From: Didemnitutus sp041906465
GTDB taxonomy: Bacteria; Verrucomicrobiota; Verrucomicrobiia; Opitutales; Opitutaceae
DNA length: 64,000 nucleotides
Assembly (NCBI GenBank): GCA_041906465.1
Contig: JAYRJE010000009.1
Location: 1-64,000 of the forward strand
Direction: 5' to 3'
The stretch's first letter is position 1. Every line of letters starts with the position of its first letter. Made by a program: the position numbers and the translations under genes. Positions 41,376 to 48,853 of the stretch are shown piece after piece. The notes below the pieces were generated by a model, which was not told where the DNA came from, made no database searches, and saw only the letters and a program-made list of their open reading frames with translations.

Positions 41376-41930
41376 ATGAGCGTCCAACGCCTCTTCGTCG
41401 CCCTGACTCCGCCGCCGCCCGTGCGCGAAGAACTCGCCGCGCTGGCCGACGATCTCGAGGGCGTGCGCTGGACACCGGTAAACAACCTGCACCTCACGCT
41501 GCGTTTCCTCGGCGACACGACCGAGACAAAGCAGGCGGACATGGAGACCGCGCTCGCGCGTGTGCGGGTGGAACCGTTCGTGTTGCCAGTGGGCGGTCTC
41601 GGCGTTTTTCCGCCGCGCGGTCCGGCCAAGGTGCTGTGGGCCGGCGTCGGTTCCGGCCACACGAGGCTCTACCAGCTGCGCAAGCAGGTGGATGAAGCGC
41701 TGCTGTCCGTGGACCTGACGATCGACGTGCGGAGCTTCTCGCCGCACTTCACCGTCGCGAGACTGAGCGAGACCGTGGAGCCGAAGCACCTCGGCAAATA
41801 CCTCCATCACCACCGCAACTTCGAGGCTCCCCCCTTTCGCGTCGCGTCGTTCGAGCTCTATGCGAGCGACCTGCAGCCCGGCCACGCGCCGGCCTATCGC
41901 GTCGTGCGGAGCTTCGCGCTCGAGGGATGA
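41376..41930 (+). CDS. thpR: RNA 2',3'-cyclic phosphodiesterase
   Basis: A 184-residue 2H-phosphoesterase that opens 2',3'-cyclic phosphates at RNA ends. The N-terminus RLFVALTPPPPVREELAAL and the two catalytic motifs HLTLRFLGD (about 39-47) and HFTVARLS (about 128-135) are as in ThpR/LigT, and the ending APAYRVVRSFAL is typical. Length is normal for the family. Stands alone between genes on the other strand. Confidence 0.92.
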   Translation: MSVQRLFVALTPPPPVREELAALADDLEGVRWTPVNNLHLTLRFLGDTTETKQADMETALARVRVEPFVLPVGGLGVFPPRGPAKVLWAGVGSGHTRLYQLRKQVDEALLSVDLTIDVRSFSPHFTVARLSETVEPKHLGKYLHHHRNFEAPPFRVASFELYASDLQPGHAPAYRVVRSFALEG

Positions 41931-42007
41931 GCGGACAAGTGGCGCGACGCGCGCCACCCGCTTTGCCACGTGCGTTCCCGGCCGACCCACGGCGCGGCAA
42001 CGAGGCA

Positions 42008-42036
42008 CAAAAAAGCGGAGCGCGTTGGCTCCGCTT
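42008..42036 (-). terminator. Intrinsic terminator after the DUF481 gene
   Basis: Stem AAGCGGAGC/GCTCCGCTT (42013-42036) with a 6-nt loop; read leftward it is followed by TTTTT (42012-42008 plus flanks). It lies about 50 nt beyond the stop of the leftward gene. Confidence 0.8.
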
Positions 42037-42084
42037 GCTTCGCTCGCGTGCCGCGCCTAGCGCGCGCCCCTCGCGATTTCAGCC

Positions 42085-43143
42085 TTACTTCCAGTTCAGG
42101 ATCAGCGCGGTGAAGTAGGTGGTGTCGAGCTTCGGCGCGTTGCCGGCCGGCTGGCTTTGGTAGTCGTTGTTCACGCCCATGCGCAGCTTCCAGAAGTCGC
42201 CGGCCTTGATCGGCAGGTCGAACGTCGTCTCGTGCACCGCGCGATAGTTCGCGAAATCCTTGAAGGAAGGCGTGTAGGTCAGCGCGTTGTTCATCGTGGC
42301 CCAACCGAGGGTCTGTTTGTTGATCAGCGCCAGGTCGAGGCCGGCGGAGCTGAAGTCCGGCGTCGTGCCCGCGTAGGTTTCGTAGGTGTAGCCGAGACCG
42401 AGGCGGACCTCGAGGTCCTGCGTGTCGTTCTTCACCAACTTGCGGCCGACACCGAACGCCGAGTTGGAGCGCAGGTCGATGTTCTTGATCTTGTCCTTCG
42501 ACAGCTCAGTGCGCGCATACCACACCGCGGAACCGGTAAAGAACGAGGAGTAATCCACGCCGGCCTTCCAGTCGTCGGCCGTCTTGTTGCCGTTTTCCTG
42601 CGCGCGATTGATCGCGGCGGTGAACATCAATTTGTCTTCGGGGCTTTCCAGCGTCGCCTTGAAGCCGAGCGCGCCGGAGAACTTCTCGGAGCCGCCCGTG
42701 CGGCCGTTGATCGCGGCGGCGGCCTCGTAGGACCAGCGACGCTTCAGCTTTTCTGCGGCGGCTTTGACATCGCGCAGCTCCGGGCTGTCCTCACCGGGGC
42801 GCCAGATCGCCACCACGTTCGCCGGCGGCGCGGACATCTGGCCATCCGGCGCGGTCACGACGATGCCGGCACTGCCGGGCGCCACCGTGCCAAGCACGTG
42901 CGTGCCGGCCTTGAGCCCGACGTTCACGACTTCATCGGTCTGGAAGCTCTTGATGTGCTCCTGCGCGATCGTCATCACGCCGGCGAATTTCGTCTCGAAG
43001 CGAAAGAGTCCCTTCTCTGCCGAGAGCAGCTTGCCGTTCACGACGGAGCCATCAGTCAGCTCGATGCGGTCCGCCACGGCAGTGAGAGTGACGGCGAGCG
43101 CGATCAGCGCACTCGCAAGAATTCGGAGGAGGGTGTGTTTCAT
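42085..43143 (-). CDS. DUF481-family outer-membrane protein
   Basis: 352 residues: signal peptide (ILASALIALAVTLTAVA), then a small N-terminal domain with DRIELTDGSVVNGKLLSAEKGLFRFETKFAGVMTIAQEHIKSFQTDE, an Sm-like/SH3 fold that in this family comes in front of the barrel, and from about 140 a 12-strand-like beta region (WSYEAAAAINGRTGGSEK ... RLGLGYTYETYAG ... WKLRMGVNNDYQSQPAGNAPKLDTTYFTALILNWK). The pattern is that of the YdiY/DUF481 proteins, acid-inducible salt-stress barrels with unknown substrate. Terminator visible downstream; monocistronic. Confidence 0.85.
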   Translation of the reverse strand: MKHTLLRILASALIALAVTLTAVADRIELTDGSVVNGKLLSAEKGLFRFETKFAGVMTIAQEHIKSFQTDEVVNVGLKAGTHVLGTVAPGSAGIVVTAPDGQMSAPPANVVAIWRPGEDSPELRDVKAAAEKLKRRWSYEAAAAINGRTGGSEKFSGALGFKATLESPEDKLMFTAAINRAQENGNKTADDWKAGVDYSSFFTGSAVWYARTELSKDKIKNIDLRSNSAFGVGRKLVKNDTQDLEVRLGLGYTYETYAGTTPDFSSAGLDLALINKQTLGWATMNNALTYTPSFKDFANYRAVHETTFDLPIKAGDFWKLRMGVNNDYQSQPAGNAPKLDTTYFTALILNWK

Positions 43144-43279
43144 GGGAAGGACTGGTTTCTGAAGCAGGAAGGATTTTCCGGCTCAATCTTAAAGCGCGCC
43201 GGGCCCGGGAGCGCAATACAGGCTATTCCCCACCGGCTTCGCGATTGCCCACGTCCGTTTTTCCCCCGAATAAACTCCC

Positions 43280-43897
43280 ATGCCGACGCGCGCCTGGTTT
43301 CCCACTTATCTCTATCACGAGCCCCTGCAACGCGCCGGGCTCGAGCGTTTCAACACGGAGCTGGCCGACGAGTGCCGCCGCATCCGCGACTACGACGCCG
43401 CCGGCCGCAAGTGGTGCGAAAAAAACTATCCGGGCGGCTACACCTCCTACGCTTCGCTGAACCGCTTGCACGAGTTCTCGTCCACCTTCGCCGCGCTCGA
43501 GCGCAAGATCACGATGCACGTGAGAAAATTCGCGCGCGAGCTCGACATGGACCTCCGCGGGCGCGAGATCGCGATGAGCGATTTCTGGGTGAACATCATG
43601 CCCGAGCACGCGGCCCACAGCCTGCACCTGCACCCGAACAGCTTCATCAGCGGCACGTATTACGTCGTGACGCCGGGCGGTTGCCCGGGACTGAAATTCG
43701 AAGACCCGCGCCTCAGCAAATTCATGGCCGCACCGCCGAAGATCACGGCCGCCCGGCGCGAAAACCTGCCGCACATAACGTATCCCGCCAAAGCCGGTTG
43801 GCTGCTGCTCTTCGAAAGCTGGCTGCGCCACGAAGTCGCCGCCAACCGCACGACGGAGGAGCGCATCAGCGTCAGCTTCAACTACCATTGGAGCTGA
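43280..43897 (+). CDS. 2OG-Fe(II) oxygenase, TIGR02466-like
   Basis: A 205-residue cupin-fold dioxygenase. Residues about 115-140 (HAAHSLHLHPNSFISGTYYVVTPGGCPGLKFEDPR) provide the first metal His, and FESWLRHEVAANRTTEERISVSFNYHW supplies the distal His and the 2-oxoglutarate-binding Arg/Ser (RISVSFN). This is the arrangement of the small family of uncharacterised 2OG oxygenases found as TIGR02466. Substrate unknown. Free-standing. Confidence 0.85.
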   Translation: MPTRAWFPTYLYHEPLQRAGLERFNTELADECRRIRDYDAAGRKWCEKNYPGGYTSYASLNRLHEFSSTFAALERKITMHVRKFARELDMDLRGREIAMSDFWVNIMPEHAAHSLHLHPNSFISGTYYVVTPGGCPGLKFEDPRLSKFMAAPPKITAARRENLPHITYPAKAGWLLLFESWLRHEVAANRTTEERISVSFNYHWS

Positions 43898-44008
43898 ACG
43901 TCCGGCGAAGGAGGACCGGAAGCGCCCGCCATCCCGAAATCCCGTGCGTTCGTCCCGCGATGACAGATCGCGGCGAAACTTCGTCCCGGCGCACGCGTCT
44001 CAGCACCG

Positions 44009-44728
44009 ATGCGCTCCCTCGCCCCGTGTTGGCCGCGTTTTGTCGCCGGCTTTTTAATTTTCCTCCTCGCCTCGTGCGCCTCCGACGATCGTCCGCGTCG
44101 CGGCGCTCCGCCGAAACCACCACAACCGGTCAGGGGTGAAGCGAATTACTTCGCCGGCAAACTGGTCGCCTCGATCCGGGTCGGCCTGGAATTCCAGCGC
44201 CCCGAAGGCGACGGCGAGCGCGCCGGCCAGGGCGGACGCGAGGGCGGCGGGCGCCGCAGGAGCGGCGGAGGAGGCGGCATGAGCTTCGGCGGGGGCGCGG
44301 GACCGATGCGCTTGGGCGGTGGCGGCGGTGGCGGTGGCGGGCGCGGCGACGGTCCGCCCGGAGATTTCGGCGGCGGCGGCGACGCTGGTCCGCGAGTGCG
44401 CCCTGCGAACGGCCTGCCGTTGATGATCCACGTGAAGATTCACAACCCAGGAGCCGCTCCCGTCGAGGTGGCGGTGCGCGATTTTGTTTCCCCGCTCGGC
44501 AACTTTGTCGTTCAGCCAGCGACGCTGACGGTTCCGGCCGGGGAATCCGCCGAATTTTCACCCATGACCTCGTTTGTCCAAGGCGACCTGCCCGACGAAA
44601 TGCCTGCCACGCTGACGCTCCGCATCGCCGGACAAACCGAAAAGCAGATTATCGTGCTGCGTCCGATCGCGAGAGAGGACGCACCGCTCAGCGGCCCAGA
44701 TCCTGAATCTCGTCCGACTCAAAAATAA
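44009..44728 (+). CDS. Gly-rich lipoprotein, unknown function
   Basis: 239 residues with a lipobox-like LLASCAS at about 20-26. Residues about 70-130 are a low-complexity run of Gly, Arg and Ser (SGGGGG..FGGGAG..RLGGGGGGGGG), flanking an ordered beta-rich module at about 137-225 (LPLMIHVKIHNPGAAPVEVAVRDFVSPLGNFVVQPATLTVPAGESAEFSPMTS) that looks like an Ig-like/DUF11-type beta-sandwich. No enzyme motif. Its last 41 bp overlap the end of the convergent NAD-binding gene. Confidence 0.7.
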   Translation: MRSLAPCWPRFVAGFLIFLLASCASDDRPRRGAPPKPPQPVRGEANYFAGKLVASIRVGLEFQRPEGDGERAGQGGREGGGRRRSGGGGGMSFGGGAGPMRLGGGGGGGGGRGDGPPGDFGGGGDAGPRVRPANGLPLMIHVKIHNPGAAPVEVAVRDFVSPLGNFVVQPATLTVPAGESAEFSPMTSFVQGDLPDEMPATLTLRIAGQTEKQIIVLRPIAREDAPLSGPDPESRPTQK

Positions 44729-45347
44729 GCGTCCCGCGCGCGCCTGCCCCGAACGACGCCCGCAACAGCGCTCGCGCAACCACCTCCGCGTGGATCGCGC
44801 GATACTTGCGCCAGCGCCCCAGCAGGATCGGTTCCGTGATGGCCAGCCCGACCGCACTGAGCCGCTCGCCGAGCCTAAATTCGCGCCGCGGCCCGAGCAG
44901 CAGACCGGGCCGGAATATCCCGAGCGTATCGAAGCCCATCACCTCGAGCGCGTGATCCGTCTCACCTTTCAACCGCGTGTAGAAAAACCGCGACGAGGCC
45001 GCCGCGCCCATCGATGAAACATGGAAAAACCGCCGTGCCCCGCCCTGCTGTGCCGCCCACGCGAAGGCCAGCACGGCACCTTGATCGACGGCGCGGAACG
45101 CCTCGCGCGAACCCGCCTTCCTGATCGTCGTCCCGAGACAGCAGAAGGCGTCGTCACCGCGCAGCGGACGCTGTAGCTCGCGCAGCGCAGCAAACTCCGT
45201 CGTCACCTGCACCAGCTTCGGATGCTCCAGCGCTAGAGGCCGGCGTCCCACCGCGATGACGCGCTCGTATTCCGGGGCGGTGAGCAATTGCTGCAGGAGA
45301 AAGCCACCCACGAGTCCTGAACCGCCGGCGAGGAGCGCTGTAGCCAT
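44688..45347 (-). CDS. NAD(P)-binding Rossmann oxidoreductase, HTATIP2/TIP30-like
   Basis: 219 residues. ALLAGGSGLVGGFLLQQLL is the dinucleotide-binding GxxGxxG loop; VIAVGRRPLAL, DDAFCCLGTTIRKAGSREAFRAVD and FFHVSSMGAAASSRFFYTRLKGETDHAL (Ser plus YxxxK) are characteristic of the short NAD(P)-binding proteins related to human HTATIP2 and bacterial YwnB. Cytosolic, probably reduces or senses NADPH. Convergent overlap of 41 bp with the Gly-rich lipoprotein gene. Confidence 0.85.
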   Translation of the reverse strand: MATALLAGGSGLVGGFLLQQLLTAPEYERVIAVGRRPLALEHPKLVQVTTEFAALRELQRPLRGDDAFCCLGTTIRKAGSREAFRAVDQGAVLAFAWAAQQGGARRFFHVSSMGAAASSRFFYTRLKGETDHALEVMGFDTLGIFRPGLLLGPRREFRLGERLSAVGLAITEPILLGRWRKYRAIHAEVVARALLRASFGAGARGTLIFESDEIQDLGR

Positions 45348-45543
45348 CTCCCGACGCTGCGCAGGCGCCGCCGCGATGCAACCGTCCGCACGATTGGACC
45401 GCGCCGGTCGGCGCTCTTTCAGTCCGCACGTCCCTCCTTCGCTGGTTGCTTATCAAACGACAACGCGCCGCGGCCGGGACGGCACGCGCCAGGGGCGCCA
45501 TCTGCTGAGTTGCGCGGACAAAAGAGCGGCGTAGGAGTGCGAC

Positions 45544-45747
45544 ATGCTCGTCATTCGACGCATGGACGATGGAAAGCGCTCCTACACGGCAATGTTCCTG
45601 CCCGGCGAGGAGCCGCGTGTGTTTCCGACGAGTGACCAGGAGCACGCGCGCATCCTGCAGATCTTCAAACAGGACAAACCCTACGAAGGCGTCTGGAACG
45701 ACTTCACGGAATTCCAGATCGGACGCGACGGGGCGGCAAATCGGTAG
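45544..45747 (+). CDS. Small hypothetical protein
   Basis: 67 residues, soluble, with the balanced charge of a folded mini-protein (MLVIRRMDDGKRSYTAMFLPGEEPRVF then EHARILQIFKQDKPYEGVWNDFTEFQIG). Not recognised. The reading frame has normal codon use for the window and no strong competitor on the other strand. The 45348-45543 stretch before it holds the promoter region for the divergent gene and nothing else visible. Confidence 0.5.
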   Translation: MLVIRRMDDGKRSYTAMFLPGEEPRVFPTSDQEHARILQIFKQDKPYEGVWNDFTEFQIGRDGAANR

Positions 45748-45820
45748 GCGAGTCGTCCCGCCGAGCCGTGCGGGGAACGGGCAAGGCGCTTCACTCGCGG
45801 GTCGTCGGGGACGACTCGCC

Positions 45821-46963
45821 TTACCGTTTCGCCGCGTGCGCCTCGCACGCGCGCAGGACGCGGAGCGTGTTTTGACCCCAGAGCTTCGCGAGCGCTTCGT
45901 CGCTCCAGCCGCGAGCGCGGAGGGCGCGCGTGAGGTTCGGGTAGTCGCTCACTTGGTCCAGCCCCGCCACTCCGCCGCCGCCATCGAAATCGCAGCCGAC
46001 GCCCACGTGATCGATGCCGGCGACGGCAACCGCATGCTCCACATGCGCCACGTAATCGTCGAGCGTGCAGCTCGGCGCGGGATGCTCGCGATCGATCCGC
46101 GCCCATTCGCCGGCGAACTGCGCGCGGATTTCCGGCGTCAGCACGAGGTCCTTGAGTTTGAGCAACAACATCGCGCCCTCCTCCGTTTGCCGATTGCCCG
46201 GCGCGTTTTTCACGGCGATCGGCAGCGCGTTGAGCTGGATGACGCCGCCCTTGGCCGCGAGCGCGCGAAGCAGTTCGTCGCCGATGTTGCGCGGGTGGTC
46301 ACACACCGCGCGGCAACCGCTGTGCGTGAGCAACGGCGGCGTGGCCGACAGTTCGAGCAAATCCCACAGCGCATCGTCCGAGGCGTGTGAAGCGTCCAGC
46401 GCGATCCCGAGGCGGTTGCACTCGGCCATGACCTCCTTGCCGAACGGACTCAGCCCGCCCCACTCCGGCGGACGCGGGTCGGTGGACGAATCCGCGACAT
46501 CATTGTGCAGCATGTGATTCAGCCCGAGCAGGCGCACACCGAGCGCGTGAAATTTGGCCACGTTTCCTGCGTCGAGCCCCAGCGAATAGCTGTTCTCGAT
46601 CGCGAGATAGAAGGCACGCTTGCCGGCGGCCTTGAGCCGCGAGCCGTCCTCGGCTTGCCACGCGATGCCACAGTGATCGGCGTGCTGCGCGACCATGGCG
46701 TGGATGCGCTCGAATACCTGCACGGCCTTCTCGTGCGCCTGAGCGAAGCCTGCCGGCGTGCGCGCCGCCTGCGTGACAAATACCGCGAAACCGAGCGCGT
46801 CGATGCCGCCCTCAAGCATGCGCGGCAAATCACATTGCGTGCGGTCCATCGCGCGGTCGTGGCGCGCACTGAAATCCCACCCCTCGCGCATCAGCGATGC
46901 CGTCGGCGTGTCGATATGCGTATCGATCGTGAAGAAACCATCGTGCGGGCCGGGCGCGGGCAT
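45821..46963 (-). CDS. Membrane dipeptidase, peptidase family M19
   Basis: A 380-residue TIM-barrel zinc dipeptidase (renal dipeptidase type), for X-D-Ala or other dipeptides. FFTIDTHIDTPT gives the first His-x-Asp metal pair, FYLAIENSYSLG the bridging Glu, LLTHSGCRAVCDHPRNIGDELL the second-metal His region (HS..R.....RN), and HVGVGCDFDGGGG the terminal Asp motif. No signal peptide, so cytoplasmic in this organism. Start at 46963 with a purine-rich GAGAA region upstream. Confidence 0.9.
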   Translation of the reverse strand: MPAPGPHDGFFTIDTHIDTPTASLMREGWDFSARHDRAMDRTQCDLPRMLEGGIDALGFAVFVTQAARTPAGFAQAHEKAVQVFERIHAMVAQHADHCGIAWQAEDGSRLKAAGKRAFYLAIENSYSLGLDAGNVAKFHALGVRLLGLNHMLHNDVADSSTDPRPPEWGGLSPFGKEVMAECNRLGIALDASHASDDALWDLLELSATPPLLTHSGCRAVCDHPRNIGDELLRALAAKGGVIQLNALPIAVKNAPGNRQTEEGAMLLLKLKDLVLTPEIRAQFAGEWARIDREHPAPSCTLDDYVAHVEHAVAVAGIDHVGVGCDFDGGGGVAGLDQVSDYPNLTRALRARGWSDEALAKLWGQNTLRVLRACEAHAAKR

Positions 46964-47035
46964 GGAGAAAACCTCTTCGCGCGCACGCCCGGTCGCAACG
47001 CGAAAGGTCCGCCATGCCGGCGCTCGGCGTTTGTT

Positions 47036-47104
47036 GTCGGGTGGGGTCACCGAACCCCGACGAGCACACGGCCGAAGTGCCGGGGTTCGGAGACCCCGCC
47101 CCAC
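47036..47104. repeat. GGGGTC-type intergenic inverted repeat
   Basis: Arms GGGGTCACCGAACCCCG (47043-47059) and CGGGGTTCGGAGACCCC (47081-47097) pair with a single mismatch around a 21-nt loop. It lies in the 264-bp divergent gap between the dipeptidase gene and trxB, with no gene inside. Its GC-rich, self-complementary form is that of a dispersed palindromic repeat; copy number elsewhere cannot be seen from this window. Confidence 0.7.
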
Positions 47105-47227
47105 ATTCCGGACTCGCGCAGCCCCAAGAGTCGATGGCGTCGCGTGCGGCGAATGGTTCTTTGGGCACAAAACTATCTGCGAGGTTGCGCTGCGTGCCTC
47201 GGTGACTTCTCTCAAGGTCTTTCTCCC

Positions 47228-48175
47228 ATGTCTGCTCCCCAGATCGAAAACGTCGTCATCGTCGGCACCGGTTGCGCCGGGCTCACCGCCGCCATCTACA
47301 CCGGTCGCGCGAATCTCTCCCCGCTCGTCATCGAAGGCTCGTTGCCCGGAGGCCAACTGACCACGACGTCGGAAGTGGAGAACTTCCCCGGTTTCCCCGA
47401 GGGCGTCGACGGCTTCATGCTGATGCAGAACCTCCGCAAGCAGGCGGAGAAATTCGGCACCCGCTACGAGAGCGGCACGGTCGTGGGCCTCGACACCTCG
47501 AGCTGGCCGCACACGCTCAAGCTCGCTGACCGCGAGATCAAGGCGAAGGTCGTCATCGTCGCCACCGGCGCCTCGCCACGCATGACCGGCATCCCCGGCG
47601 AGAAGGAACTCTACGGCGGCAAGGGCGTGACGACTTGCGCGACCTGCGACGGCGCGTTCTACCGCAACATGGACGTCGCGGTCATCGGCGGCGGCGACAG
47701 TGCGGCCGAGGAGGCCCTTTTTCTGACGCGTTTCGCCAAAAAAGTTTATCTCGTCCACCGGCGCGACACGCTGCGCGCCTCGAAGATCATGGCCGACCGC
47801 GCGACGTCGCATCCGAAGATCGAATGCGTGTGGGACAGCGTGCCGGTCGCCGTCGAAGGCATCGCCGAGGGCGCCGTCTCCGGCCTGAAGATCAAGAACG
47901 TGAAGACGAACGCCGAGAGCGTGCTGCCGGTGAAGGGCATCTTCGTCGCCATCGGTCACGTGCCGAACACGGCCCCGTTCAAGGACGCCGTCGATACGGA
48001 CGATCAAGGCTACTTCGTTCCCGTCGCAGGTTCGCAAGTGAAGACCAAGACGCCCGGCATCTACGTCGCCGGCGACTGCGCGGACCACCACTACCGCCAA
48101 GCCATCACCGCCGCCGGCATGGGCTGCCAAGCCGCGATCGAGGCCGAGCGCTGGCTGGCCGAACACGGTGGCTGA
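47228..48175 (+). CDS. trxB: Thioredoxin-disulfide reductase
   Basis: Transfers electrons from NADPH via FAD to thioredoxin. 315 residues, full length. FAD-binding VVIVGTGCAGLTAAIYTGRA at the N-terminus (GxGxAG: GTGCAG), GGQLTTTSEVENFPGFPEG, the redox-active pair CATC (about 137-140 in TTCATCDGAFY), NADPH-binding VAVIGGGDSAAEEALFLT, and the terminal GIYVAGDCADHHYRQAITAAGMGCQAAIEAERWL. Overlaps the following peptidase gene by 8 nt. Confidence 0.96.
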   Translation: MSAPQIENVVIVGTGCAGLTAAIYTGRANLSPLVIEGSLPGGQLTTTSEVENFPGFPEGVDGFMLMQNLRKQAEKFGTRYESGTVVGLDTSSWPHTLKLADREIKAKVVIVATGASPRMTGIPGEKELYGGKGVTTCATCDGAFYRNMDVAVIGGGDSAAEEALFLTRFAKKVYLVHRRDTLRASKIMADRATSHPKIECVWDSVPVAVEGIAEGAVSGLKIKNVKTNAESVLPVKGIFVAIGHVPNTAPFKDAVDTDDQGYFVPVAGSQVKTKTPGIYVAGDCADHHYRQAITAAGMGCQAAIEAERWLAEHGG

Positions 48176-48698
48176 GCATCGCCACGCGCGCCTCTGGGCC
48201 CGGCTCGGCATTCCCGCCGACTACCCGCGCGCGCGTGGATTGCCGCTCCAACGCGAAGCGACGCGACTCGTGCTCGTCGCCCGCACGCCCGACGATGGCA
48301 AAGCCATCCGACTCGCGCCGCGCGCGGCCGCCGCGTGGCGCCGCATGCAGGCCGCGGCCGCCGCCGAGGGACTCACGCTCTTGCCGCTGTCGGGGTTTCG
48401 CAGCGTGGCGCGACAGGCGGCGATCATCCGCGGACATCTGGCGAACGGACGCTCGCTGGAAGACACGCTGCGATTCGTCGCTGCGCCCGGCTGCAGCGAG
48501 CATCACACCGGTCGCGCGATCGACATCGGCTCGCCGGACGAAAAAGTGCACTTCGTGGCGGCGTTCGATCGCACGAGGGAGTTTCGCTGGCTGAAGAAAA
48601 ACGCCGGGCGGTTCGGCTTCACGCTCTCCTATCCCAAGAACAACCCGCACCAGATCGGCTACGAGCCGTGGCATTGGTGCTGGAGCGGGTCGAAGTGA
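48168..48698 (+). CDS. D-alanyl-D-alanine carboxypeptidase, M15/VanY type
   Basis: 176 residues. The zinc ligands are in SEHHTGRAIDIG (H and D of SxHxxGxAxD) and in EPWHWCW near the C-terminus; LSGFRSVARQAAIIRGHL is the substrate-binding SxYRSxxxQ region. Such enzymes trim peptidoglycan stems. The GTG at 48168 overlaps trxB by 8 nt; no TM or signal is apparent, so it may be exported by another route or act in the cytoplasm on recycled peptides. Confidence 0.85.
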   Translation: MAEHRHARLWARLGIPADYPRARGLPLQREATRLVLVARTPDDGKAIRLAPRAAAAWRRMQAAAAAEGLTLLPLSGFRSVARQAAIIRGHLANGRSLEDTLRFVAAPGCSEHHTGRAIDIGSPDEKVHFVAAFDRTREFRWLKKNAGRFGFTLSYPKNNPHQIGYEPWHWCWSGSK

Positions 48699-48730
48699 GT
48701 CGCATCGCCATCCCGGCGCACCACCCGATC

Positions 48731-48755
48731 AAGTGTAACCTATTAGGTTACACTT
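48731..48755. promoter_or_regulatory. 25-bp perfect palindrome between convergent genes, copy 1
   Basis: Arms AAGTGTAACCTA and TAGGTTACACTT are exact complements about a central T. It lies 33 bp after the M15 stop and before the end of opgH on the other strand, so it does not precede a gene start. A second copy lies 53 bp away. No T-tract follows, so it is not an ordinary terminator. Confidence 0.65.
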
Positions 48756-48786
48756 TGTCGTCCGTTCTCCTCTGACACGCGGCAAC

Positions 48787-48805
48787 TGTAACCTATTAGG
48801 TTACA
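48787..48805. promoter_or_regulatory. Palindrome between convergent genes, copy 2
   Basis: TGTAACCTA-T-TAGGTTACA, a perfect 9+1+9 bp palindrome repeating the core of the 48731-48755 element, and the same TA-T-TA centre seen in the ada/cdd palindromes. Confidence 0.65.
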
Positions 48806-48853
48806 ACCGGCCGGCGGCGAAAGTGGGAAAGCTTTGCCTCTTGGCGTCGCAAT

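Noticed and set aside
48731..48805. Bidirectional terminator for the converging M15 and opgH genes
   Set aside because: Stems have single-base centres and no T-tracts, and two copies with exact cores exceed what a terminator needs.
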